This document shows positions 1 through 5,101 of a stretch of DNA of 6,547 nucleotides, one piece after another. A program made the position numbers and the translations under genes. This DNA comes from Candidatus Omnitrophota bacterium. GTDB lineage: Bacteria; Omnitrophota; Koll11; Zapsychrales; Aceulaceae. Position 1 is the stretch's first letter. The number at the start of each line of letters is the position of its first letter. The DNA lies in the NCBI GenBank assembly GCA_029931885.1, contig JAOZRJ010000003.1:1-6547 (forward strand), in the 5' to 3' direction. The notes beneath the pieces are model-generated. The model was not told where the DNA came from, did not search any database, and saw only the letters and a program-made list of their open reading frames with translations.

Positions 1-146
1 TTAACCCACCCTAATCCCCATGGGCCGACAAGAACGCCGCACAGGATATATGCCAATATAATAGGCTGCTTGAAGATAACAGCAAAAAACCCTAATAGCG
101 CAGATCCTACCAAAAGAATGCTTAAATCAAAAAAAAGTTCTTCCAT
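1..146 (-). CDS. Cation:proton antiporter (CPA2/KefB-like), N-terminal 48 residues, runs off window
   Basis: This partial CDS starts with ATG at 146-144 and stays open to base 1, so the C-terminus lies outside the window. The 48 visible residues begin MEELFFDLSILLVGSALLG, a first membrane helix. They continue through KQPIILAYILCG into GPWGLGWV. The pattern Q-P-(hydrophobic)-Y-(hydrophobic)-G-(V/L)-GP-x-GLG is typical of the first two helices of CPA2 monovalent cation:proton antiporters (KefB/KefC/GerN type), which exchange Na+ or K+ for H+ across the inner membrane. A purine-rich AAAGAGA (160-154) lies 7 nt before the ATG and is a plausible weak ribosome binding site. The gene starts 26 nt after the stop of the amidotransferase-like gene, so the two are probably co-transcribed. 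Ion specificity, and any C-terminal RCK/TrkA-N domain, cannot be judged from this fragment. Confidence 0.82.
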   Translation of the reverse strand, partial: MEELFFDLSILLVGSALLGFFAVIFKQPIILAYILCGVLVGPWGLGWV

Positions 147-172
147 AATCAAATCTCTTTAATTTTTCTATC

Positions 173-1033
173 TCATTCTTTAGGTACGAGAACGTTGATT
201 AATTTCAAACCTGAATTCTTATCGACCGTAATCAAAGAATATTCCGGCACATCAACCCACCCTTCTTTCTTATCAGAAGGTGTTGAGGCAATAATCGCAT
301 ATTGATTTTGAGGATCCCTATAATAATATAACGTATGACCTTTTCTAAAAGTCCATAGCTTATCTCCATCTGTTAAAAAGAAATTAAGAGTTCCTCTTCC
401 TCGTCCTAATTTAGATTTTATCTGATGAATCGCGCTTCTTATTCCCTCTTCAACATTTCCACTAGATTCATTGATATTTTTAAGAACAAAAATAAAATAA
501 AGTTCAGAATCAACCCAAGAATTAGGAGGATCATAATCACAAATAACAGGCAGATGTTCGTCTAGATACTCTTTTCCAATAAGCTCAATCAGCAATTTTT
601 TATTAATAACCCCGTTATGTCCAAAAAACCAAACTTTCCCCTTATTATTTCTCACAAAAGGATGAGGATTTTTTACATTTCTACATCCTGACGCAGCCTG
701 ACGAATATGGGCAACAACAATATCAGGAGTCATTTCTGCTATCGTTAATACATCTTCTTGATATACTGGATCTTGATAAGCTGGAAGAATACCGTTTACT
801 AAAATTGCATCTCCGTTAACATAATAACCAATACCCCATCCATTACGATTCCTCGTCGAAAGATTCATAAGGCAATTGCTTGACGTCAAAAGACCATCTG
901 CAACGACATCCTTCGGAATTTTATCACCAATTGCTGTCCAAAAACGACATTCAGCATTTGCAATATTCCCAAATAGAACAATAATTAAGAATACAAAAAA
1001 TGAAAAAATATATTTAAAATTAAATATCTTCAA
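173..1033 (-). CDS. Exported class II glutamine amidotransferase-like (Ntn-hydrolase, YafJ-type) protein
   Basis: This 286-residue protein has a Sec-type signal peptide (about residues 1-27, ending NIANA) followed by a class II glutamine amidotransferase/Ntn-hydrolase fold of the YafJ (COG0121) type. Visible family motifs are ECRFW with candidate nucleophile Cys29, NGWGIGYY (64-71), HIRQA (109-113; Arg111 expected to hold the substrate carboxylate), HPF (124-126), GHNG (138-141; Asn140/Gly141 as oxyanion hole), DSE (175-177), TDG (221-223) and STPSD (250-254). Family members normally begin Met-Cys in the cytosol. Here the Cys sits just after an A-x-A signal-peptidase site, so the enzyme is probably periplasmic or secreted and its substrate unknown. 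Cys54, Cys117 and Cys165 could form disulfides. The start codon is TTG (1033-1031), chosen because AGGAGA lies 7 nt upstream and the signal peptide begins there. The gene follows tRNA-His and precedes an antiporter gene by 26 nt. It ends with TGA. Confidence 0.85.
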   Translation of the reverse strand: MKIFNFKYIFSFFVFLIIVLFGNIANAECRFWTAIGDKIPKDVVADGLLTSSNCLMNLSTRNRNGWGIGYYVNGDAILVNGILPAYQDPVYQEDVLTIAEMTPDIVVAHIRQAASGCRNVKNPHPFVRNNKGKVWFFGHNGVINKKLLIELIGKEYLDEHLPVICDYDPPNSWVDSELYFIFVLKNINESSGNVEEGIRSAIHQIKSKLGRGRGTLNFFLTDGDKLWTFRKGHTLYYYRDPQNQYAIIASTPSDKKEGWVDVPEYSLITVDKNSGLKLINVLVPKE

Positions 1034-1040
1034 AATAAAA

Positions 1041-1046
1041 TCTCCT
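1041..1046 (-). promoter_or_regulatory. Shine-Dalgarno AGGAGA deciding a TTG start
   Basis: AGGAGA on the minus strand lies 7 nt before a TTG codon at 1033-1031. No ATG or GTG in frame near this point would keep the signal peptide, so this site supports TTG as the true start of the exported amidotransferase-like gene. Confidence 0.75.
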
Positions 1047-1117
1047 AAAAAATGTTAAACAATTAAATTTCTACTAAAAAAACTAACATAAAGATCATAA
1101 AGCATTTATTAAAAAAC

Positions 1118-1195
1118 TGGGGTGGATGACGAGATTTGAACTCGCGACCTCCTGAACCACAATCAGGTGCTCTAACCAACTGAGCTACATCCACC
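1118..1195 (-). tRNA. tRNA-His(GTG)
   Basis: This is a complete cloverleaf on the minus strand. The acceptor GTGGATG (1194-1188) pairs fully with CATCCAC (1128-1122). The discriminator is C (1121) and an encoded CCA occupies 1120-1118. The base at 1195 is G, matching the G-1 that tRNA-His carries opposite C73. The anticodon stem CCTGA/TCAGG encloses the loop TTGTGGT with anticodon GTG at 1160-1158. The D-arm has AGCTCAGTTGGTTAGAGC and the T-loop has TTCAAAT. It lies about 250 nt after a strong promoter and 84 nt before the TTG of the exported amidotransferase-like gene. A run of six T follows closely after the CCA, which might reduce read-through into that gene. Confidence 0.97.
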
Positions 1196-1256
1196 ATATT
1201 AAATCCACAATACTTCTCAAAAAAACATAGTTAACAGTCCCTTTTTGACACGGATA

Positions 1257-1334
1257 CTATACCTTTAAGACTCCATATGAATCCTTAAAATTAATCAGTC
1301 GCCTTATGCACTTATCTTTGGAACGCTTCAGCAT
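1257..1334 (-). CDS. Possible 25-residue leader ORF (unsupported function)
   Basis: An ATG at 1334-1332 opens a 25-codon frame ending in TAG, encoding MLKRSKDKCIRRLINFKDSY followed by GVLKV. The peptide is strongly basic. AGAGG lies just upstream, but the spacing (3 nt between GAGG and ATG) is short. It resembles no family I know. It may be a chance ORF inside the tRNA-His leader, so this is kept at low confidence and mainly recorded because it falls in an otherwise gene-free stretch. Confidence 0.12.
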   Translation of the reverse strand: MLKRSKDKCIRRLINFKDSYGVLKV

Positions 1335-1391
1335 TTACCTCTTTTTTAGAAAGCAAATACTCTCTTCGCTAAAGTTACAAGGACAAATTTT

Positions 1392-1425
1392 AACCCAGAT
1401 TTTACATGAATGCAAAATTTGGGCT
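1392..1425 (-). other. 15-bp hairpin in the tRNA-His leader, with a possible alternative fold
   Basis: On the minus strand the arm AGCCCAAATTTTGCA (1425-1411) pairs with TGTAAAATCTGGGTT (1406-1392) around a TTCA loop. There is one A/C mismatch and two G-T pairs. It is not followed by a T-run on either strand, so it is not a plain intrinsic terminator. The core CAAATTTT of the 5' arm is also exactly complementary to AAAATTTG (1391-1384) just downstream, so two exclusive pairings are possible. This is consistent with a regulatory or processing element, but the function is unknown. Confidence 0.55.
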
Positions 1426-1450
1426 TACGCGCTACAACTCGAATGCAAAT

Positions 1451-1478
1451 ATTATATCAAGGAATAAAAAAATGGCAA
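1451..1478 (-). promoter_or_regulatory. Promoter P1 (sigma-70 type) for the tRNA-His unit
   Basis: On the minus strand, TTGCCA (1478-1473) and TATAAT (1456-1451) are separated by 16 bp. CCTTGA lies immediately before the -10, giving CCTTGATATAAT. The transcription start would be near 1444. The -35 hexamer overlaps the 3' arm of the terminator of the preceding diguanylate cyclase gene, and the T-run of that terminator forms much of the spacer. A near copy (P2) lies at 4453-4480. Confidence 0.75.
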
Positions 1479-1500
1479 GCGGCTTATAATAAGAGCTTGC
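1466..1500 (-). terminator. Intrinsic terminator after the diguanylate cyclase gene
   Basis: On the minus strand, GCAAGC (1500-1495) pairs with GCTTGC (1480-1475). Inside it CTTA pairs with TAAG around a TTA loop, with a small T/CC internal bulge. Seven T residues follow (1472-1466) after CA. This is a good Rho-independent terminator about 95 nt after the GGDEF gene stop. It overlaps the -35 and spacer of promoter P1. Confidence 0.75.
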
Positions 1501-1593
1501 GGTGAGACAAATACATGCCGATAAACATCTTTAAGCGGTTAAAAAATATTTTAAAAGAAACAATTCTTTTAAGCAAACTACTACAGCCAAGCA

Positions 1594-3192
1594 TTATTCA
1601 CTTTTTTTTTCTGGTTCAACATAACAAAATAATTTATCCTTTCCCTGTTTTTTAGATAAATACATTCCCTTATCTGCTCTTTTAATTAACGTCTCAACTT
1701 CTTCTCCTTCAATGTATTGAGCAATTCCGATGCTCACTGTAAAATGCTCAACTTTACCTTCTTCAGGTTGAAATGCTACAGCATGAAAACCTACTCCTAC
1801 TTTCTCTATAATCTCTCCAACTCTTTTTGCAAACTCCTCCACTCCAGCACCTTGAGTTGATGGTAAAATAATGATAAACTCATCTCCACCATACCTGTAA
1901 ACAGAATCCGTTGCTCTCATCTGCTTTTTAATCACTCCTGCCAGTTCAACCAAAATTTTATCTCCCTCCAAATGTCCATATTTATCATTATACTGCTTAA
2001 AATTATCAACATCTAATAAGGCAATAGACATCGGAGAATGATATCGATCCGTTCTTCTTGTTTCCATATTTAACTGTTGATAAAAATGTCTCACATTATA
2101 AACCCCTGTAAGACTATCTGTGATACTAAGCTCTTTATACCTTTTCTCACTTTCGATTAAAGCCTTCTCCATATTTCTTCTCTCGATTGATTCCTGTTGG
2201 AAATGATGATTTGCAAGAGCCAACTCTTCCGTGCGAGCCTGAACAAGCTCTTTTAAATGCCCTTGATATTCCGACAACTTATCTTCCGCACGTTTACGTT
2301 CGGATACTTCTTGCTGTAACTCAAAAGTTCTAGACTTCACTCTTTCATTTAAAATAAAATTAAAACCTAAAAATAAAAAACCAAAACATCCAGAAACAAC
2401 TAATGCCCATATTAGCCAACGAGAAAAAATTACAGCATTTACACTCTCATCAGCAAACCATTTATTTAAAGATTTATAATATATTGATGTTTTATCTTCT
2501 TTCAATTTCGTTAAATGATATTCTATATCCTGTATAATATTAGAATTTCTTTCTTCTAGAGAGGCAAAGCGAAGCTCTGTAGGCGAATGAATTATTGGAC
2601 TTTTTTCTACGCTATAATCTTTTTCATTAAACAAGCCAAATATCCTTGGAACCAAACCTGCGTCAACGTCTCCCTCGCTTAAAAGCTCAAAAACATTTTC
2701 ATACGATTTTACCTCAACTAAATCATATTTTATATCAAACTGTTTTAATAGTTCCTCCATTTTTGTAGTATAGATATCATCTTTAGTAGCTGCCAATCTT
2801 TTATCCTGAAGGTCAACGATAGATTGAATGGTTGGATTGCCTATATAAACCTGCCCCCAGTTTGCCAACACAGTTTCATCCGTAAAATTATATATTTTAT
2901 CTCTTTCCTCTGTATAAGCAATGCTAACCAATATATCAATCTCACCATTATTAAGTCTTTCAAGGCATTGTGTCCATGTTCCAGAAACATATTCTATATT
3001 CCAGTCCTCCTGCTCAGCTACATATTGCAAAATATCTATATAAATTCCTTTTACATTTCCCTCGTCATCTATAAATACCTGCGGTCTATTCTGATATATA
3101 CCGACTTTTATATTATGTTCTGCGTAAAGAGAAGCAGAAAAAAGAAAGAAAATTGTAACCACGGCTAAAGTGATGCTAGTCAATTTTTTCAT
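1594..3192 (-). CDS. Membrane diguanylate cyclase with periplasmic SBP_bac_3 sensor
   Basis: This 532-residue protein probably makes cyclic di-GMP from two GTP in response to a periplasmic ligand. Residues 1-24 form a signal peptide (LYA before EHN). Residues 26-247 match an SBP_bac_3 (amino-acid-binding-type) domain, with VKGIYIDIL, GTWTQCLERL, GEIDILVSIAYTEER and NWGQVYIG. A membrane helix spans about 254-280, followed by a charged coiled coil (about 283-355) and the GGDEF domain (about 356-525). The catalytic set looks intact: DSLTG (359-363), metal-ligand region LDVDNF with Asp394, NDKYGH (402-407), GGDEF (435-439). The RATD inhibitory I-site (426-429) ends exactly five residues before GGDEF, suggesting product feedback. 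The start ATG has AAAGGA 5 nt upstream. The gene begins 40 nt after the AsmA-like gene and is probably co-transcribed with it. A run of nine A lies near its 3' end. The ligand is unknown. Confidence 0.93.
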   Translation of the reverse strand: MKKLTSITLAVVTIFFLFSASLYAEHNIKVGIYQNRPQVFIDDEGNVKGIYIDILQYVAEQEDWNIEYVSGTWTQCLERLNNGEIDILVSIAYTEERDKIYNFTDETVLANWGQVYIGNPTIQSIVDLQDKRLAATKDDIYTTKMEELLKQFDIKYDLVEVKSYENVFELLSEGDVDAGLVPRIFGLFNEKDYSVEKSPIIHSPTELRFASLEERNSNIIQDIEYHLTKLKEDKTSIYYKSLNKWFADESVNAVIFSRWLIWALVVSGCFGFLFLGFNFILNERVKSRTFELQQEVSERKRAEDKLSEYQGHLKELVQARTEELALANHHFQQESIERRNMEKALIESEKRYKELSITDSLTGVYNVRHFYQQLNMETRRTDRYHSPMSIALLDVDNFKQYNDKYGHLEGDKILVELAGVIKKQMRATDSVYRYGGDEFIIILPSTQGAGVEEFAKRVGEIIEKVGVGFHAVAFQPEEGKVEHFTVSIGIAQYIEGEEVETLIKRADKGMYLSKKQGKDKLFCYVEPEKKSE

Positions 3193-3232
3193 TTAATTCC
3201 TTTAACTTAAAATTCAAATTTAACCATAATTC

Positions 3233-4207
3233 TTAAAAATCTACCAAATTACTATTCTGTTTCATCTGTCCGCTCAAAGAAACTTTACCAACATTAAAAT
3301 TATCCATTTTTGTCTTAAACTGAAACGCAACATCAATCTTTGCATCGCTAAATTGAAGTGCTTCAACAAAAAAATCCTCAAAAGTTTCCGGCCTTGAGTC
3401 TATTTTCTTTGACCCAAAAGCTAAATTCATTTTTCCTTTTACAATCATATTGTTATTTTTAGAAATCAAATCTGCCAAAAGCCCAACTTGCCCATTCATC
3501 CCTCCGACCTGAAGCTTTCCTTCCATATCCTTTTTATAAAAATCAACCCATCCATAACTTTTCAAATTATCATTATTAAATCTATTATCAAATCCGGAAA
3601 TCAATGCCTCTAAATCAAAATTTGTCCGCAAAGACTTTATAACCGGAAAAATAATTCTTTGCACTCTCAAATCAAAATCATGAAGCGTAAAAAGAAGGCT
3701 TTCTTCTCCCTCTTCACTCTCAAAAAAGCTTAATCGTCCTTTTTTGATAATCAATCTACCGATAAATATTCTAAAATCAAAATCTTGCTTTATCGCTTTA
3801 TTTAGGCTAGCATTAAATTCCTGTCGAGCGCCGCCAGAACTCTCTCCATCTGACTTAATAAAAATATTTACGCCTAAAGCCTCCTCTTTCTTCTTTTTGA
3901 GTTTAATATCCGGCTCAATAATTTCTAAAGAAGAAAAATGAATTTCTTTTAATAAAAGCGGCACTAAACTCAAAGAACAATTAACTTCTTTTGCAGCACC
4001 TAAATCCTCAATAGATAAATTCTTAACCTTAAGCGTCAAAGGAAATGAAACGCTTATTTTATCGAAAATAATCTTCTTTTCAAAATGTTCCTGTATATTA
4101 GCTATAATAATATCTTTTCCTTTTGCTTTTAAATAAAAATAGCTTCCTGTCAACGCAATCAAAAAGCATAAAGATATTAATATAAATATGTGTAAAAGTC
4201 GTTTCAT
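3233..4207 (-). CDS. AsmA-like/DUF748-type membrane-anchored protein
   Basis: This 324-residue protein has an N-terminal membrane anchor (about residues 5-27) and then a mostly beta-rich envelope domain. The segment around residues 45-105 (FDKISVSFPLTLKVKNLSIE, then LVPLLLKEIHFSSLEIIEPD) is the typical N-terminal pattern of AsmA/DUF748 proteins. In this family, membrane-tethered proteins face the periplasm and several are linked to outer-membrane lipid or protein homeostasis. At 324 residues it is shorter than classical AsmA, and no C-terminal AsmA signature is obvious. I chose ATG 4207-4205: the frame extends seven codons further upstream to 4228, but that part lies inside tRNA-Arg. The start is only 6 nt after the tRNA CCA and lacks a normal Shine-Dalgarno. 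The nearest G-rich stretch is the tRNA acceptor arm GGGGA, about 11 nt away. The gene is followed by the diguanylate cyclase gene. Exact function is unknown. Confidence 0.75.
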   Translation of the reverse strand: MKRLLHIFILISLCFLIALTGSYFYLKAKGKDIIIANIQEHFEKKIIFDKISVSFPLTLKVKNLSIEDLGAAKEVNCSLSLVPLLLKEIHFSSLEIIEPDIKLKKKKEEALGVNIFIKSDGESSGGARQEFNASLNKAIKQDFDFRIFIGRLIIKKGRLSFFESEEGEESLLFTLHDFDLRVQRIIFPVIKSLRTNFDLEALISGFDNRFNNDNLKSYGWVDFYKKDMEGKLQVGGMNGQVGLLADLISKNNNMIVKGKMNLAFGSKKIDSRPETFEDFFVEALQFSDAKIDVAFQFKTKMDNFNVGKVSLSGQMKQNSNLVDF

Positions 4208-4213
4208 GATAAA

Positions 4214-4290
4214 TGGCGTCCCCGGCACGATTCGAACGTGCGACCCTTTGCTTAGAAGGCAAATGCTCTATCCAACTGAGCTACGGGGAC
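4214..4290 (-). tRNA. tRNA-Arg(TCT)
   Basis: This is a complete cloverleaf on the minus strand. The acceptor GTCCCCG (4290-4284) pairs with CGGGGAC (4224-4218). The discriminator is G (4217) and an encoded CCA occupies 4216-4214. The anticodon stem TTTGC/GCAAA encloses the loop CTTCTAA with anticodon TCT at 4256-4254, which reads AGA/AGG arginine codons. The D-arm TAGCTCAGTTGGATAGAGCA and T-loop TTCGAAT are canonical. It is the first gene of a unit that continues into the AsmA-like and diguanylate cyclase genes. Its 3' end is separated from the next start codon by only 6 nt. Confidence 0.97.
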
Positions 4291-4337
4291 ATTTTCCTTA
4301 ATTTCTCAGATTAGAAATATTCAACCCTAGTGCTTAT

Positions 4338-4343
4338 ATTATA
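4338..4343 (-). promoter_or_regulatory. Weak alternative -10 before tRNA-Arg
   Basis: A perfect TATAAT lies 47 bp upstream of the tRNA-Arg 5' end, which would give a conventional short leader. No good -35 hexamer is present at 16-18 bp: the best matches are poor or at the wrong spacing. In such AT-rich DNA it may be chance. Confidence 0.2.
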
Positions 4344-4407
4344 AAACATACTCAAAGAAACAAGTGCTGAGATATTTTCTTTATTTTCAAAGCTAGATAA
4401 AACAGCT

Positions 4408-4425
4408 CTACGCGTAAAAACGTAG
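4408..4425 (-). other. Small hairpin in the tRNA-Arg leader
   Basis: On the minus strand CTACG (4425-4421) pairs with CGTAG (4412-4408) around an 8-nt T-rich loop. It lies in the gene-free stretch of about 155 nt between promoter P2 and tRNA-Arg. Nothing else recognisable is seen in that stretch. It is not followed by a T-run, so it is not a standard terminator. Confidence 0.25.
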
Positions 4426-4452
4426 AATCATTCTTTAAATTTTAATGCCATT

Positions 4453-4480
4453 ATTATATCAAGGATTAGAAAATTGGCAA
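4453..4480 (-). promoter_or_regulatory. Promoter P2 (sigma-70 type) for the tRNA-Arg unit
   Basis: On the minus strand, TTGCCA (4480-4475) and TATAAT (4458-4453) are separated by 16 bp, again with CCTTGA directly before the -10. The expected start is near 4446, giving a leader of about 155 nt before tRNA-Arg. By hand alignment P2 and P1 agree at 32 of 37 positions from the -35 to the shared GCATT after the -10. P2 begins directly after a terminator-like hairpin of the preceding lipoprotein gene. Confidence 0.75.
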
Positions 4481-4481
4481 G

Positions 4482-4505
4482 AAAAGGGTTTTGAGAAAAC
4501 CTTTT
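4482..4505 (-). terminator. Weak hairpin terminator after the TPR lipoprotein gene
   Basis: On the minus strand AAAAGGTTTT pairs with AAAACCCTTTT around a CTC loop, with one bulged C. The stem ends in TTTT and is followed by C, the -35 of P2, and a further TTTT. Its low G+C and interrupted T-tract make it weaker than the terminator at 1466-1500. It lies about 45 nt after the lipoprotein stop and directly before P2. Confidence 0.5.
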
Positions 4506-4550
4506 ACGGCGTGATGTTATTCTTCTAATATTTAAACAACCAAAGAATAT

Positions 4551-5018
4551 TTATTTCTCATCAGGTTCTTTAAGCTTTTTCAAAATTTCCAAAGCGTTTT
4601 GAACCCCTTGAGCATTATTTTGCTTCTCAAACAATTCTTTACTCGTTTTAACACATTTTATTGCCTGAGGTAAATCCCCCTTAAGATCAAAACATCCAGC
4701 CATTAAGAGATAAACGTCAGGATTACTTGGACTTATATCCAGAATTTTCTGGCAAACAATTAAAGCATTATCATAAGCCTGCAGCTTCATATAAAGCTGT
4801 GCTAAAGCAAAATGAGCTGTAATATCTCCACTGGACATCTCAGCCGACTTTTCAAGCGCTTTAACGGCCTCAGGAATCTTTCCTTGAGTCAAAAAAACCA
4901 TCGCTTGCTGAAAAAAAACCTTTGATGCATCCTGATTTTCAACTACAGCCTCTTGTTTTGACCCGCAACCAGCTAAAATGAAAACAGCAAAAACTAAAAC
5001 TAATAATTTATTTCTCAT
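4551..5018 (-). CDS. Small TPR lipoprotein
   Basis: This 155-residue protein has a type II signal peptide with lipobox LAGC (Cys18 the lipidated residue), so it is probably tethered to a membrane on the periplasmic side. From about residue 31 to 147 it is made of tetratricopeptide repeats, seen as A-x-x-x-L-x-x-G-K-x-x-E-A (about 39-51), ALAQLYMKLQAYDNAL (72-87) with the closing ISPSNPD, and LLMAGCFDLKGDLPQAI. About three repeats fit, and these usually act as protein-binding scaffolds. The residue after the Cys is Gly, not the Asp that signals inner-membrane retention in enterobacteria, though sorting rules differ between lineages. A strong GGAGGAGGA (5032-5024) lies 5 nt before the ATG. It follows the TMTC-like TPR protein by 83 nt in the same direction, so the two may act together. 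The specific partner is unknown. Confidence 0.88.
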   Translation of the reverse strand: MRNKLLVLVFAVFILAGCGSKQEAVVENQDASKVFFQQAMVFLTQGKIPEAVKALEKSAEMSSGDITAHFALAQLYMKLQAYDNALIVCQKILDISPSNPDVYLLMAGCFDLKGDLPQAIKCVKTSKELFEKQNNAQGVQNALEILKKLKEPDEK

Positions 5019-5023
5019 AAAAA

Positions 5024-5032
5024 TCCTCCTCC
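5024..5032 (-). promoter_or_regulatory. Strong Shine-Dalgarno of the TPR lipoprotein gene
   Basis: GGAGGAGGA on the minus strand lies 5 nt before the ATG at 5018. It is the strongest ribosome binding site in the window and contrasts with its near absence at the AsmA-like gene. Confidence 0.8.
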
Positions 5033-5058
5033 ATCCACTTGTTTATTTCTGCCATTGT

Positions 5059-5064
5059 ATTATA
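5059..5064 (-). promoter_or_regulatory. Possible -10 before the TPR lipoprotein gene
   Basis: TATAAT lies 40 bp upstream of the lipoprotein ATG, followed closely by AATGGCA, as also seen just after the P2 -10. CCTTGCTATAA lies a little further upstream and recalls the CCTTGATATAAT of P1 and P2. No good -35 is found at normal spacing. The gene could instead be read from the TMTC-like gene upstream. Confidence 0.25.
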
Positions 5065-5101
5065 TTAAAAAATTTATAGCAAGGAAAAAGAAAAGTCCGA
5101 A

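Larger units (their letters stand above)
1196..1444 (-). other. Structured leader between promoter P1 and tRNA-His; no recognised gene
   Basis: No known RNA family or protein gene is recognised in this stretch, which would be the 5' leader of the tRNA-His transcript. It holds a strong 15-bp hairpin (1392-1425) and two weaker inverted repeats. One is AGCGAA/TTTGCT, in the minus-strand sequence around 1355-1375. The other is TTAAG/CTTAA at 1265-1288. A 25-codon ORF lies at 1257-1334. The leader is long for a tRNA transcript, so a small RNA processed from it is possible. I see no motif of RNase P RNA, tmRNA, 6S RNA or SRP RNA here. Confidence 0.4.

Noticed and set aside
947..973. Lipoprotein signal for the exported amidotransferase-like protein (Cys29 as lipidated residue)
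   Set aside because: The residue before Cys29 is Glu, which does not fit a lipobox, whereas the A-x-A site and the family motif CRFW fit a catalytic Cys.
1392..1425. Strong hairpin in the tRNA-His leader as a terminator
   Set aside because: No T-run follows the stem in either direction.
1601..1610. Run of nine A in the coding strand near the 3' end of the diguanylate cyclase as a programmed frameshift site
   Set aside because: It is six codons or fewer from the stop, the frame is intact, and no useful alternative frame follows.
2824..3168. Plus-strand ORF of 114 codons
   Set aside because: It is antisense to the SBP_bac_3 domain of the diguanylate cyclase, resembles no family and is a shadow of that gene. 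The other plus-strand ORFs (876-1058, 3744-3941, 5534-5734) were rejected for the same reason.
4208..4228. Upstream extension of the AsmA-like frame by seven codons (MPGTPFI)
   Set aside because: These codons lie partly inside the tRNA-Arg gene (acceptor arm, discriminator and CCA), and the membrane anchor begins well at the next in-frame Met (4207).
1118..4290. tRNA genes as integration sites flanking a genomic island between tRNA-His and tRNA-Arg
   Set aside because: No duplicated tRNA 3' end, integrase or mobile gene is present, and the genes between match their neighbours in base composition by eye.
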